Source: JAJTFA01 sp051715425
GTDB taxonomy: Bacteria > Bacteroidota > Bacteroidia > UKL13-3
Direction of reading: 5' to 3'
NCBI GenBank assembly: GCA_051715425.1
Contig: JBPXJS010000052.1
Span: 62,001 to 126,000, forward strand
Length of the DNA stretch: 64,000 bases
The translations under genes were made by a program, and so were the position numbers. A model generated the notes under the pieces. The model had not been told where the DNA came from, made no database searches, and was given only the letters and a program-made list of their open reading frames with translations. The first letter of the stretch is position 1. Every line of letters starts with the position of its first letter. Positions 19,901-28,542 of the stretch are shown here, piece after piece.

Positions 19901-22535
19901 TAGTGCCTCCCATAACAACAGAAGAAGCGGTAATGCTGCTTGCAGATGTCACAGTCACATTTGGAATTGAAGCCACTGCAGCTGTGGTAAATGAACTGTC
20001 AGCACCGTATCCTGTTCCCGTTGCATTGGTAGCGTAAGACCTCACATAATAAGTGGTAGCAGCCGTAAGCCCTGCAATATTTTTGGTAAAAGAACCGGCT
20101 GTAACAACCGGATTTGTGGCCGAATCAATGAGTGCGGAACCTAATACAGGTGATGGTGATGTTCCGATTACGATACCACTTGCGGTGATGGCCGACCCTC
20201 CGTTATAACCAATATTTCCGCCTGTGGTGGCTGTTATGGTGGTTATATTACTTACAGAAGCGGTAGTTAATACCGGTACAGAAATTTGGTAAATCTGCAC
20301 ATCATCAAATATCCAGCCTTCATCCGTGCCTGAACCATCGGAACCAAAACGAAAGCGAATCCGTACATCAGACCTGCCGGCTGCACCTGTAATAATGGTT
20401 TGACTCTGGATCCAGCCGGAAGATTGCGTGGAGTAAGCTGTACTGTTATTGGAAAATTTTGGTGGTGTAACAGGTCCGTTGGTTGATGTATTGTTGTACC
20501 ATGACAGACTTGTTGTGGTATTAAAATTAGCACCACTACCTGAAACCGCATCTATTTTAGTCCATGTGCCACCACTTACAGATACTTCCACAACAGCGGC
20601 ATCCCAATTGTTTTCTGTAATAAATTTATGCCTGAAAAGTAAAACAGGATCAGTTGTTAAAGAGGTAAAATCAAATGGCGGGGAATAAACGGCAGCAAGA
20701 TGTCCGTTGTCATAGTTGCCTGTTAGTTTGGTTACCCAGGCTTTGGTTCCACTATATGCTGCATTAAAGTTAGTTTTGGCAGGCGTACCCCTTTCCCAAT
20801 TGTTTCCTCCTCCTGTGGCGGCAGCCAACCAGCCATTGGCAGAAACGGCATCAAAGTTTTCTGTATACGGAAATGCGCTTACGGGAATGAGAGTGGTAAA
20901 TGAATCAAGTGCACTGTAGGCAGTTCCCGCCTGATTGATAGCATAAGCACGGTAATAATATTTGGTATTTGCTGCCAGCCCTCCAATTAATTTTGTATAC
21001 ACTCCGCTCGATATTAATGGATTGTTTGCAGAATCAACAACACCAGGACCACCAATTGCCGGATTGGTATTTATTCCATATACCACACCACTTGCTGAAA
21101 TGGTTCCGTTTCCATTGCTTGTAATATTTCCGGAAAGAGAAGCGAAATAGGCAGAAGGAACCACTGCGACTGATAAACTCACAGATGGTATATTGAGTGG
21201 CAGCGTGGTAAAACTATCATTGGTACTGTAAGCTGTTCCTGCCATATTGGAGGCATAAGCCCGAAAATAGTACCTGGTATTTGGGGTAAGGGATGCGATG
21301 TTTACATAATACGATCCTGACGTAACAAGGGGATTGGTAGCGGAATCAATTACACCCGGATCCCCTCTTGCCGGATTTGGAGTAGTGCCCAAAACCACTC
21401 CACTATTGGTAACCGGGGAACCTCCGTTTAAGGTAATATTACCTCCAACAGTGGCAGAGTTTATCCCGATACCTGAAGCGGAAGCTCCGGAAACTGTTGG
21501 TGGATTTATGGTAGCAGCAGTGGTAAATAAACTGTCGCCACCAAATCCTGTTCCTGCTACCCCGGTTGCGTAAGCCCTCACATAATAGGTAGTTGCTGGC
21601 GCCAAACCCGAAAGGTTAAAAGAATAACTTCCCAATGATTTGAGAGGAACGGTGGGCGAATCGATTACACCGGGGGTGGCGTGGGTTGGCATTGGGCTGG
21701 TGCTTATTAAAATACCACTTGAGAGAATAACCTGATGCCCGGTAGAAAGAATGCCACCACCTGCAATGGCTGAACTATTGGTTACCCCGGAAACAGTGCC
21801 GGTAACCACATGAGGGTTAAGCGGAGGTGGAGGTATAAAAGTATAACGTTGATTTGTTGCAGGTCTGGTGCCTATATTATTTGTTGGAGTGGTTGTTGAA
21901 ATACCCGGAGACACCCCAGCGTTTAGAAGGGAAACAAAGTTTGTAGGCGTGCCTCCCATTATTCCTATGGAAGCTCCACCGGTAGAACCTGGATTATAAG
22001 CAGCAGATTCCTGCCTGTAATTCAGTTCAATCACATTGGAGCCTTCGTGAAGTTTTATTTGAAAAGAAATAACCGGCCCGGGAGCCTGATAATTCCATTC
22101 CATATTTGCCCACTCAACTGTAAGTATTCTGTTGGGTGCAATACCTGATAAAATATATTTAACTCCGTTCCTGCACTGCAGATCGTCCCACAGGGCTGCA
22201 ATTCCGGGGCGCTGGGTTGATGTTGCTGTAGCCAGGTTGTTGGTAGCCGACCCGGTGCGACCCGTTCCAAACAGCAATACTCCGTTTGAAGTTGCCATTA
22301 CCTGCGTATAGTTAATACCTCCAAAATCAAAAGTAAATCCGATATTAAAAACTGCGGATATTTCATCATCAGCACTGTTGGTAAGAGAGGTGGAAGTGGC
22401 ACCTGTAAGTGGTGTATAAACCGCTGTGCCTGCATTAAAAGCATATCCCGACACATTTTGTGCCCCGGCATTTAGCATAAACAAGCCCGCAAACAAAAGG
22501 ATAAACAACCTTAAGTTTGGCTTTGGGTAATTCAT
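16914..22535 (-). CDS. giant modular T9SS-secreted protein with FnIII-like and MAM-like repeats
   Basis: Start chosen at MNYPKPNLR (1,873 residues), which gives a regular signal peptide ending NAGAQ. Two earlier ATGs (22571, 22637) are possible. After an N-terminal beta domain come eight or so ~95-residue Ig/FnIII-like units with the signature GVIDSxTNPL...TTYYxRAYA. Three ~200-residue jelly-roll (MAM/immune-inhibitor-like) modules, each with WVTKL, RHKF and RFRFGSD, are interleaved. The jelly-roll modules map near 20870-20280, 19640-19060 and 18410-17830, so the super-repeat is about 1.23 kb. The last ~85 residues are a T9SS type A sorting domain (VKPNPFNQQL...VIKIIKE). It is likely a cell-surface or released adhesin-like protein. 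No catalytic site was seen. Confidence 0.85.
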   Translation of the reverse strand: MNYPKPNLRLFILLFAGLFMLNAGAQNVSGYAFNAGTAVYTPLTGATSTSLTNSADDEISAVFNIGFTFDFGGINYTQVMATSNGVLLFGTGRTGSATNNLATATSTQRPGIAALWDDLQCRNGVKYILSGIAPNRILTVEWANMEWNYQAPGPVISFQIKLHEGSNVIELNYRQESAAYNPGSTGGASIGIMGGTPTNFVSLLNAGVSPGISTTTPTNNIGTRPATNQRYTFIPPPPLNPHVVTGTVSGVTNSSAIAGGGILSTGHQVILSSGILISTSPMPTHATPGVIDSPTVPLKSLGSYSFNLSGLAPATTYYVRAYATGVAGTGFGGDSLFTTAATINPPTVSGASASGIGINSATVGGNITLNGGSPVTNSGVVLGTTPNPARGDPGVIDSATNPLVTSGSYYVNIASLTPNTRYYFRAYASNMAGTAYSTNDSFTTLPLNIPSVSLSVAVVPSAYFASLSGNITSNGNGTISASGVVYGINTNPAIGGPGVVDSANNPLISSGVYTKLIGGLAANTKYYYRAYAINQAGTAYSALDSFTTLIPVSAFPYTENFDAVSANGWLAAATGGGNNWERGTPAKTNFNAAYSGTKAWVTKLTGNYDNGHLAAVYSPPFDFTSLTTDPVLLFRHKFITENNWDAAVVEVSVSGGTWTKIDAVSGSGANFNTTTSLSWYNNTSTNGPVTPPKFSNNSTAYSTQSSGWIQSQTIITGAAGRSDVRIRFRFGSDGSGTDEGWIFDDVQIYQISVPVLTTASVSNITTITATTGGNIGYNGGSAITASGIVIGTSPSPVLGSALIDSATNPVVTAGSFTKNIAGLTAATTYYVRSYATNATGTGYGADSSFTTAAVASIPNVTVTSASSITASSVVMGGTITGNGGSPVITSGVVYSQSPFPVLGAPGVIDSTTNPLVTSGSFSIQAAGLSQGTTYYYRAYAINLVGIAYSAQDSFTTDIIVSALPYFQNFDSSAASGWSAAAINGGANNWVRGTPVKAAFNAAYSAPYAWVTKLSGTYDHAHHAALVSPQFDMTGISVDPVVRFRHKFITEAGWDAGIVEISIGGGAWTKLDGVVGTGSNFNTTTSTAWYNNTVGSGPIGAPKFSGNSNTYSSQTSGWLLSQTVLTGAAGQSNIRFRFRFGSDASGADEGWMIDDIEVIQVTAPFVQTGSVTNIAINTVTVSGSISSNGGAAITASGIIVSTTPAATRGTALMDSSNNPVISSGTFQLNIGGLTGATTYYIRAYAVNAVGTSYGPDSSFTTNVFAVVPTLGISAVDVNHITDSSATVSGSIISNGGGTITASGIVYGINPNPALGVGAVDSTTTPLVLSGAFGFNLKGLSSGTTYYLRSYATNAAGTGYSSQDSFITDPIVSVFPYVQTFDVNTNTGWKSASTGGVNGWVVGTPAKVHFNSAYSGTKAWVTKLSGNYDDLHDGGVISPRFNFSALTDDPILRFRHKFLTENNWDAGSVEISINGGAWAKLDASTGTGSNFNTAASYTWYNNNSANGPIFPPKYSNSSDNYSSVSAGWLTTQTRLTGAAGQANVRIRFRFGSDASGSNEGWIFDNIEVFTVSTPTIQASGIFTSNIGNDTLTLNWTSGNGSSRLVVARTSSTVSSAPSNWKMYTAASSFASGDTTMSGGNFVVYKGNGNQVKISGLSVGVSYAFDVYEMNGELMHVKYIIPGATGTATTTPVRLMYFHASEFNGDVLLNWSTASETNNAGFVIERSADGIRFEKIAFVEGNGNSNNRENYLFTDKDAFKQSRTLYYRLKQLDADGAFTYSPVIKVMLNNLLNTAISVKPNPFNQQLTVALSIPADGLVQFSITDMTGKIVWSNRFLAKAGNSFISLEHIEMLKSGPYLMSVTTSETTKVIKIIKE
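17830..20870. repeat. ~1.23-kb intragenic super-repeat (three jelly-roll modules)
   Basis: Three homologous blocks lie near 20870-20280, 19640-19060 and 18410-17830 inside the giant secreted-protein gene. They are recognisable in DNA as well as protein, for example the recurrent stretches encoding WVTKL and RFRFGSD. Their period of ~1,230 bp includes two FnIII-like units per block. They are diverged enough to be old duplications, not assembly artefacts. Confidence 0.75.
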
Positions 22536-22637
22536 TACTGTATTCAGCCGTTTTAGCATTTGTCTGTTCATGGCGCCAAAGCGCGTAGGGTGCTGTTTCA
22601 GGAATATATGAGGCTGACCTCTGCTAAACATTACCAA

Positions 22638-22884
22638 TTGTTGAATTCCATGGATACCATTTCCATAAAAAAAAATTCTCTTTTAGTAACTGGTTTATAT
22701 GAATATGAATGATTCATAAATTACCTGCAAGATCACAGAAAAGCGCGTCAAATACAAGTTTTAAGCATTATTTAATTGTTAGAAAATGGGTATTAGCATC
22801 ACTTCCATCCTCCATAGAATTACGCGGTATTATTTTATATCTTACACATCAACATATTTACTTTTTGCTACTTTTGCCACCTCA
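22638..22884. other. intergenic region before tatC
   Basis: This is the divergent spacer between the giant secreted-protein gene and tatC. A perfect TAnnTTTG box, TACTTTTG at 22869-22876, lies only 8 bp before the tatC ATG, so if used the mRNA would be almost leaderless. No -33 TTG at the right distance was found. An upstream ATG at 22786 opens the same frame but would add 33 residues that do not look like TatC. Confidence 0.4.
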
Positions 22885-23715
22885 ATGGCCTTAGACCAGT
22901 TTCCTGAAGATTACGACAACCCAAAAGAAATGAGCTTTTTCGATCATATCGATGAGTTCAGAAGTCATATTGTGCGCTCGGTAATTGCCGTGCTTGTATT
23001 AAGCATATTGGCGTTTTTTAATAAGTACCTGCTTTTTGATGTGATTATATTTGGGCCCATTCACCTTGATTTCTGGACTTACCGTGTACTGTGCGATCTC
23101 TCTCATTATTTTACCGGAACTGATCAGTATTGTATTAAGGAAATGGGCTTCGAGCTTTCCAATATTACCATGTCGGGGCAGTTTACGGAGCACCTGTTTG
23201 TTTCTTTTGTAAGTGGTTTAATTCTGGCTTTCCCTTTTATTCTGTGGGAACTGTGGCGTTTTATTAAACCGGCACTCAGTTCAAAAGAAGTCGGGTATGC
23301 AAGAGGGTTGGTTTTTTTCAGTTCTGCTTTGTTTTTTATTGGTATTCTGTTTGGCTATTTTTTCCTTTCCCCATTATCCATCAACTTTTTAGGATCATAC
23401 AAGGTAAGCGAACTGGTAAGCAATGAGATTAACCTCGATTCTTATGTGTCGTTTATAGCTACCCTTACATTTGCCACCGGGCTCATTTTTGAAATGCCCA
23501 TTCTGGTTTATTTCCTGTCAAAAATAGGTATACTGAGCAGTGCATGGATGGGTAAAAACAGGAGATATGCCATAGTTATTATCCTTGTGTTGGCCGGTTT
23601 GCTTACCCCATCACCAGATATTGCCAGTATGATTTTAATGTTTATACCGCTGTATGGCTTGTATGAATTAAGTATTCTTGTGGCAAAAGGAGTGGAAAGA
23701 AACAGGATTAAATAG
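22885..23715 (+). CDS. tatC: Sec-independent protein translocase TatC
   Basis: This 276-residue TatC starts at MALDQFPEDY and continues with the family's signature MSFFDHIDEFRSHIVRS (the FxxHxxELR region that binds twin-arginine signals). Six hydrophobic segments follow. ATLTFATGLIFEMPILVYFL is the conserved TM4-5 segment with the functional Glu, and LLTPSPDIASMILMFIPLYGLYELSI is the typical C-terminus. It forms the receptor of the Tat pathway in the inner membrane with TatA/B. No tatA gene is adjacent. The weak hairpin at 23724-23746 may end its transcript. Confidence 0.93.
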   Translation: MALDQFPEDYDNPKEMSFFDHIDEFRSHIVRSVIAVLVLSILAFFNKYLLFDVIIFGPIHLDFWTYRVLCDLSHYFTGTDQYCIKEMGFELSNITMSGQFTEHLFVSFVSGLILAFPFILWELWRFIKPALSSKEVGYARGLVFFSSALFFIGILFGYFFLSPLSINFLGSYKVSELVSNEINLDSYVSFIATLTFATGLIFEMPILVYFLSKIGILSSAWMGKNRRYAIVIILVLAGLLTPSPDIASMILMFIPLYGLYELSILVAKGVERNRIK

Positions 23716-23723
23716 TGTGGAAT

Positions 23724-23746
23724 GAAAGTGATCAACTTTCGGTTTT
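23724..23746 (+). terminator. candidate intrinsic terminator after tatC
   Basis: A 6-bp stem, GAAAGT/ACTTTC, with a 5-nt loop is followed by GG and six T residues, directly after the tatC stop. Confidence 0.5.
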
Positions 23747-23777
23747 TTACTGATTAATTAGCAAAAAAATTCATCTT

Positions 23778-24206
23778 ATGAAAATAGCAATCGGTGGCGA
23801 TCATGCCGGATTTACCTATAAAGAAGAGATTAAAAAAATGCTGGCTGAAAATGGCCACGAGGTAACTGATTTTGGCCCTTACAGCGAGGTATCGGTTGAT
23901 TATCCTGATTTTGCCCATCCCCTGGCCATTTCTGTTGAAAAAGGAGAAAATGAATTGGGGATATTAATTTGCGGAAGCGGAAACGGGGTAGCCATTACAG
24001 CCAATAAACATCAGGGAGTTCGGGCGGCCCTTTGCTGGCTGGATGAGCTGGGAGCACTTGCCAGGCAGCACAACAACGCCAATGTATTATGCCTTCCGGC
24101 ACGTTTTATTTCTCCCGATCTGGCAAAGCAAATTACCAATACTTTTCTTTCTACTCCATTTGAAGGAGGTAGGCATGAAAACCGGGTAAATAAAATTTCA
24201 TGCTAA
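23778..24206 (+). CDS. rpiB: ribose-5-phosphate isomerase B
   Basis: This 142-residue RpiB/LacAB-family isomerase interconverts ribose 5-phosphate and ribulose 5-phosphate in the pentose phosphate pathway. Visible signatures are IAIGGDHAGFTYKEEI at the N-terminus, VDYPDFAHPL, GILICGSGNGVAITANKHQGVRAALC with the catalytic Cys in ICGSG, and HNNANVLCLPARF. The length is that of the whole family. It is followed closely by meaB on the same strand. Confidence 0.93.
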   Translation: MKIAIGGDHAGFTYKEEIKKMLAENGHEVTDFGPYSEVSVDYPDFAHPLAISVEKGENELGILICGSGNGVAITANKHQGVRAALCWLDELGALARQHNNANVLCLPARFISPDLAKQITNTFLSTPFEGGRHENRVNKISC

Positions 24207-24232
24207 TTGCTCAACACTGATTCTCTTTACTC

Positions 24233-25141
24233 ATGACATCAACAAACCCTCTGCTTCAGCAACTCAAAGATGGAAACAGGCGTGCGCTTGCGCGGGTGAT
24301 TAGCATGGTTGAAAATGAGCAGGAAGGTTATGAGCCATTTTTAGCATCATTAACTTTTTCATTACAAACCCCCATTATAGGAATAACCGGACCTCCCGGA
24401 GCAGGGAAAAGTTCTCTTATTGCCGCTCTTGCCAAAGAAATTACTTCCCGTGGTAAAAGCCTTGCCATTATTGCTGTAGATCCAAGTTCGCCTTTTAACC
24501 AGGGTGCCATTATGGGCGACAGGCTAAGGATGAGTGAACACTTTATGCATCCCGATGTATTTATCAGGAGTATGGCTACAAGGGGAAGCCTTGGCGGGCT
24601 GGCACCCAAAATAGTTGAAGTGGCAGATGTGATGAGGGCTGCGGGTTTTGATTATATCATTATAGAAACAGTTGGTGTTGGGCAAAGTGAAGTGGAAATA
24701 GCCTCTCTGGCAGATACCACGGTGCTGGTTTTGGTTCCTGAAGCAGGTGATGAGATTCAAACCATTAAAAGCGGGGTAATGGAAATTGCAGATGTATATG
24801 TATTGAATAAAGCAGACCGCGATGGAGCCGATGTGTTTTTTAAAAATCTTTTTGTACTGGCTCATACCAATACCCGCGAAGGCTGGGAAGCTCCTGTTGT
24901 AAAGACCGTAGCCATTAAAAATGAAGGCGTGGGATTGCTGCTGGAAGCCATTGAAAAACATGGGCAACATGGTGGCAGTTTATATAAAAAAGCCCATTTG
25001 ATGACCGAAAAAGCCATTGCATTAATTAAAAACAAACGTACCAGGGATATTTCCTTCACGCAAATAGAAAAAGAACTGCAACAATTAATGATTGATAAAA
25101 ACTTTAACCTCTACCAATATGTTTCTAAGTTTGTTGACTAG
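24233..25141 (+). CDS. meaB: methylmalonyl-CoA mutase-associated G-protein chaperone MeaB
   Basis: This 302-residue G3E-type P-loop GTPase has the Walker A loop ITGPPGAGKSSLI, the switch I/II segments VDPSSPFNQGAIMGDRLRM and IIETVGVGQSE, and the base-recognition motif LNKAD. The MRD-like DRLRM...RSMATRGSLGGL stretch is diagnostic for MeaB/ArgK. It loads and protects adenosylcobalamin on methylmalonyl-CoA mutase. The mutase subunits are not in this window, so it works in trans. Confidence 0.93.
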   Translation: MTSTNPLLQQLKDGNRRALARVISMVENEQEGYEPFLASLTFSLQTPIIGITGPPGAGKSSLIAALAKEITSRGKSLAIIAVDPSSPFNQGAIMGDRLRMSEHFMHPDVFIRSMATRGSLGGLAPKIVEVADVMRAAGFDYIIIETVGVGQSEVEIASLADTTVLVLVPEAGDEIQTIKSGVMEIADVYVLNKADRDGADVFFKNLFVLAHTNTREGWEAPVVKTVAIKNEGVGLLLEAIEKHGQHGGSLYKKAHLMTEKAIALIKNKRTRDISFTQIEKELQQLMIDKNFNLYQYVSKFVD

Positions 25142-25187
25142 TTAAAAGCAGGGTACAACAACCCGCCTTTAAACACAAGAAGTTATC

Positions 25188-25775
25188 ATGAAAATTTGCA
25201 TCATATCAGGATCCGCACGCGAAAACAACAATACCATTAGAGTAGCTTATGCCCTTGAGCGTATGCTGTCAATGGAGCATCAGGTTACATTAATTGATTT
25301 TCAGCAATACGATATTCCGTTTATTAACCAGGCTCAAGTTACTCCGGAAAACTTATCCTTATTCCAGCAGCAGCTGGCAAACGGAATGCGGGAAGCACAG
25401 CTCGTTATTCTTATTTCACCTGAGTATAACTGGAGCACCACACCTGAAATTCTGAACTTCCTCCACCGTTTTGGCGACCGGGAGTTTAAGGACCTGTTTG
25501 ACAATAAAGTATTTTCACTGGTTGGTGTTTCTACAGGCAAAGGAGGAAAAACACCCGCCTTACACCTTACTTCTATTCTCCATAAAATTATCAGCTACCT
25601 CAATCTCGAATCAGTGGTTTGTCCCAAGATATTCGAATCTCACTTTACCAAAGAAGTGCTGGATGCAGGAGGAAACTCTCTTGGCAATCAGTTATATGAT
25701 ATCGGGATGAATACGTTTCTTGACTATACGTTACGCACCACAATGAGGTGGCATCAGGCATCAGGGAAAAACTAA
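25188..25775 (+). CDS. NAD(P)H-dependent FMN reductase
   Basis: This 195-residue flavodoxin-fold protein has an N-terminal phosphate-binding loop ISGSARENNNT, a second FMN contact SPEYNWSTTPEILNFLHRFG (the SPEYN motif of the ArsH/chromate reductase/Lot6 group), and VGVSTGKGG. Such enzymes reduce FMN, quinones or azo compounds with NAD(P)H in the cytoplasm. No partner gene points to one substrate. Confidence 0.88.
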   Translation: MKICIISGSARENNNTIRVAYALERMLSMEHQVTLIDFQQYDIPFINQAQVTPENLSLFQQQLANGMREAQLVILISPEYNWSTTPEILNFLHRFGDREFKDLFDNKVFSLVGVSTGKGGKTPALHLTSILHKIISYLNLESVVCPKIFESHFTKEVLDAGGNSLGNQLYDIGMNTFLDYTLRTTMRWHQASGKN

Positions 25776-25815
25776 TCTCCACCCTGTTGCAGGGAAGGAA
25801 TTTCCATTCATTCTT

Positions 25816-26118
25816 TTAATAAGGATAGCGTTCCGGATTCAACTGTCTGAGTTTGTAACATCTGAAAGCTTCAATAGGTTCATCAATCACTGTGCTGGCC
25901 AAATAAATGATTCTGTGCTCTAAGTACTTCGCGTTTAGCAGTGCTGCTTTTACTTTTTCATCCCCATAAAATCGCCTGCAATAACGTATATCCTCTACAT
26001 CTCCGCGGTTAAAAACCCTTTCGATAATAAAACAGGCATGGGCATTCATATCCATTGCAGAGGCATCCACATCCCAGAAAATACGCTTATCAAAGTATGG
26101 TTTATCGGGCTTATCCAT
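25816..26118 (-). CDS. small DUF6922-like protein
   Basis: This is a 100-residue soluble protein. The patterns FWDVDASAMDMNAHACFIIERVF, GDVEDIRY and an FYG followed by a helical half resemble the small Bacteroidota family (DUF6922-like) that often sits beside nucleotidyl transferase-type genes. No such partner is next to it here. It is followed by a gene for a DUF486 membrane protein and shares its strand. The function is unknown. Confidence 0.65.
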   Translation of the reverse strand: MDKPDKPYFDKRIFWDVDASAMDMNAHACFIIERVFNRGDVEDIRYCRRFYGDEKVKAALLNAKYLEHRIIYLASTVIDEPIEAFRCYKLRQLNPERYPY

Positions 26119-26143
26119 TTATTTGCTCACAATTTACCCTTTT

Positions 26144-26515
26144 CTACCATTTCCTGAATATTACAAATACGGCCAGCACAATCAGGGCAAAACCCAAAAT
26201 ATGGTTCCATTGAAGTTGCCCCTCCTTGAAAACCAGCACATTTACCAGCACAAAAACAATAATAGATACTGCCTCCTGAATGGTTTTGAGTTCAAACAAA
26301 TCAAAAGGCCCTCCATGTCCGCTATGGCCAATGCGGTTGGCCGGAACCTGAAACATATATTCAAATAAGGCTATGAGCCAACTGATTAATATCACCCCAA
26401 TAAGACCTGTGCTCTTGAGCCAGTCGATTTTCTGAAACTGCAGGTGTCCGTACCAGGCAAATGTCATAAACAGGTTAGAAATCACCAGTAAAATAATGGT
26501 ATATGCCGCTTTCAT
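26144..26515 (-). CDS. DMT-superfamily membrane protein, DUF486
   Basis: This is a 123-residue protein with four hydrophobic helices. The segments TFAWYGHLQF, SWLIALFEYMFQVPANRIG and FDLFELKTIQE are the conserved core of DUF486, a small relative of the EamA/SMR drug-metabolite transporters. It probably acts as a dimer in the inner membrane. No substrate is known for the family. Confidence 0.88.
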   Translation of the reverse strand: MKAAYTIILLVISNLFMTFAWYGHLQFQKIDWLKSTGLIGVILISWLIALFEYMFQVPANRIGHSGHGGPFDLFELKTIQEAVSIIVFVLVNVLVFKEGQLQWNHILGFALIVLAVFVIFRKW

Positions 26516-26637
26516 TGGATTAATTTTTTATTAATTTAATTCACATATTAGCCCCCAAAAGCAATGATGGCATGTAAAACAGGCCTTTGCCCGGAGTTGT
26601 TTCCGTGAGGTTTATTTTTTGAATATTCAAAAATGAG

Positions 26638-26645
26638 TACTTTCG
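26638..26645 (+). promoter_or_regulatory. candidate -7 box TACTTTCG
   Basis: TACTTTCG is one mismatch from TAnnTTTG and is preceded by TTG at 26619-26621 (16-bp gap, slightly short). It lies 28 bp before the ATG at 26674. The TACTTTCGCAG context is common in Bacteroidota promoters. Confidence 0.5.
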
Positions 26646-26673
26646 CAGCGGAGACCAACAAAAACATATAAAC

Positions 26674-27027
26674 ATGAAGCAACAAATTGAAGCCATAAAA
26701 AAAACGATTGATACAGAAGGCATCAATGAGAACGTAGTAAAGCAGTTACAGGACTTACGTGAGTGGTTTAAGGCCAACCTGAGCGAACCCGGATACGTAA
26801 GAATGATACGCCTGGCATACGAGAATATTGAAGAAAACGGAGATTATACCTTTTTGTACCTTGAAGATGAGGATGGTAAAGCCAACCTGAAGTATTTCCT
26901 TGAGTTATTGGGTGATTACCTGAACAAATACAATAAAGATGAATTAATTGATGTACGCCATGTAATGGAAGGTACTACAAGAGAAGACGAGGAAGAGGAA
27001 GAAGAAGATATGGAAGCTCAGGCTTAA
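26674..27027 (+). CDS. small acidic helical protein
   Basis: This is a 117-residue soluble protein, mainly helical. A central conserved-looking LREWFKANLSEPGYVRMIRLAYENIEENGDY is followed by a strongly acidic tail (EDEEEEEEDMEAQA). It has its own probable promoter and a strong terminator at 27033-27059, so it is a single-gene unit, probably well expressed. I do not recognise a named family. The acidic tail suggests binding to a basic partner or to nucleic-acid-binding proteins, but that is a guess. Confidence 0.75.
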   Translation: MKQQIEAIKKTIDTEGINENVVKQLQDLREWFKANLSEPGYVRMIRLAYENIEENGDYTFLYLEDEDGKANLKYFLELLGDYLNKYNKDELIDVRHVMEGTTREDEEEEEEDMEAQA

Positions 27028-27032
27028 TTACT

Positions 27033-27059
27033 AAAAAAAACGGCAATGCCGTTTTTTTT
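27033..27059. terminator. bidirectional intrinsic terminator
   Basis: An ACGGCA/TGCCGT stem extended by eight A-T pairs lies between convergent genes, with T-runs on both strands. Confidence 0.9.
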
Positions 27060-27063
27060 ATGC

Positions 27064-27732
27064 CTATACAATAAAATACCCTTTACGGATGGCATACATG
27101 ACTAATCCGGCAGTGTTTTTTGCTCCTGTTTTTGCGAGCAGTCTGTTGCGATAATTTTCAATGGTTTTTGGGCCAAGGTTTAGCATGGTGGCAATTTCGG
27201 CATTGGTGTATTCAGAGCAAATCAGTTTTAGCAACTCGGCCTCCTGCTCGTTTAACTCTTCACCGGTAACACTTCTGTTTTCTCTGAAAGTATCTTTATC
27301 TACAATACTTTTAAGCAGCCTCAGGGAAATATTATGGTTAAAATAATAATCCTGATCCATCACCGTGCGTATAGCATCCACAATTTCATCGGGTGAAGAA
27401 TCTTTTAGCAAATAGGCGCTGGCACCGGCTTTAAACATGTTTACCACATGAAAATGGTTTTCGTAAACGGAGAGACCAATTACTTTAATGGCAGGATATT
27501 TTTGTTTAATCATATTGGTTGTTTCCACCCCGTCCATTCCTGTCATTTTCATGTCAACCAATATCACTTCAGGTTTTTGTTTTATTGCCTTAAGCCAAAC
27601 CAGCAGGTCTTCCCCGCAGGAAACATCAGTCATTATTTCCAGGTCCTCAAATGGCTGTAAGGAGGCCATCAATCCTCTTCTGAAAATCTGATGGTCGTCT
27701 GCAATAGCTATATGAATTACCGGATTTATCAT
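27064..27732 (-). CDS. NarL/LuxR-family response regulator
   Basis: This 222-residue protein has an N-terminal receiver (residues 5-125) with the acidic pair ADDH and phosphoacceptor Asp60 (VILVDMKMTGMDG). The C-terminal LuxR helix-turn-helix (about 155-218) carries LNEQEAELLKLICSEYTNAEIATML and GPKTIENYRNRLLAKTG. It is the transcriptional output of the adjacent HisKA_3 kinase, 9 bp upstream in the same operon. The target genes are unknown; no binding site can be read here. Confidence 0.93.
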   Translation of the reverse strand: MINPVIHIAIADDHQIFRRGLMASLQPFEDLEIMTDVSCGEDLLVWLKAIKQKPEVILVDMKMTGMDGVETTNMIKQKYPAIKVIGLSVYENHFHVVNMFKAGASAYLLKDSSPDEIVDAIRTVMDQDYYFNHNISLRLLKSIVDKDTFRENRSVTGEELNEQEAELLKLICSEYTNAEIATMLNLGPKTIENYRNRLLAKTGAKNTAGLVMYAIRKGYFIV

Positions 27733-27741
27733 TTTATAAAA

Positions 27742-28542
27742 TTAAACAACAGGTATGGTAACATCAACCCGAATACCCTTATTTTTTTCGGACGTAAAAA
27801 CAATGGTACCGTTTAATGCACTTACCCGGCTTTCCATGCTCAACAATCCCAGGCCTTTTCCTTTTTTCTCTTCCACATTCATTCCCACCCCGTCATCGGT
27901 ATAAGTATAAACCAATTTATTCGTTTTGTTTTTAATATCAATAGACGCTTTTCTGGCACCTGCGTACTTTATGGTATTGTTAAGCAACTCCTGGGTTATT
28001 CTGAAAACAGCCTTCTCTATATCTCCAGGCAAACGTTCGGGTTCGCCTTCGTAATAATAGTTAATTTGCAGTTTGCCCGACTCATTTATTTTATAACACA
28101 TATCTGTAATGGCATCAAACAACCCAAAATCGTTGAGCACCACAGGCATTAATTTTCTTGAAATATTTCTGGTTTCGTTAATAGATTGTTTGTTTAACTC
28201 CTGCATGGAGTTTATTTGTTTCAGTATGGAAGGCTTATCTATTTCATTTTCTTTAAGCCTCGATTCCATGGTATTGAGGTTCATCAATAAGGTGGTAAGC
28301 ATCTGGCTCAGGCTATCATGGAGCTCGGCAGCAAACTGTTCCTTTTCGTTTTCCTGTGTGGCAATAATGGCCTCGAGCATTTTTTTCTGGTTGGCCATTT
28401 CCATCTCATGCAATTGCACCTTATGGTTAAGTCTTCTGCGTTCGTAAAGAATCACAAACAAAAATATAAATACAAACACCACGAGCATAATCATGGTTCC
28501 TGCAATAAGGATAAGGTTTATTTCGCTGTTCGTTTGCTGCAT
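27742..28542 (-). CDS. membrane sensor histidine kinase, HisKA_3 (NarX/DegS-like)
   Basis: This is a 266-residue protein with one N-terminal membrane helix (residues 9-33) and no large sensor domain. The HisKA_3 phospho-His is H75 in QFAAELHDSLSQ. The HATPase_c part shows NNTIKYAGA (N box), DDGVGM and GKGLGLLSMESR. It should phosphorylate the LuxR regulator downstream. Since it has no periplasmic sensor of its own, the overlapping upstream 7-TM protein may be its sensing partner. Confidence 0.9.
   Translation of the reverse strand: MQQTNSEINLILIAGTMIMLVVFVFIFLFVILYERRRLNHKVQLHEMEMANQKKMLEAIIATQENEKEQFAAELHDSLSQMLTTLLMNLNTMESRLKENEIDKPSILKQINSMQELNKQSINETRNISRKLMPVVLNDFGLFDAITDMCYKINESGKLQINYYYEGEPERLPGDIEKAVFRITQELLNNTIKYAGARKASIDIKNKTNKLVYTYTDDGVGMNVEEKKGKGLGLLSMESRVSALNGTIVFTSEKNKGIRVDVTIPVV

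Noticed and set aside
24524..24970. 148-residue antisense ORF inside meaB
   Set aside because: It lies wholly opposite a well-conserved GTPase gene and shows no protein family features.
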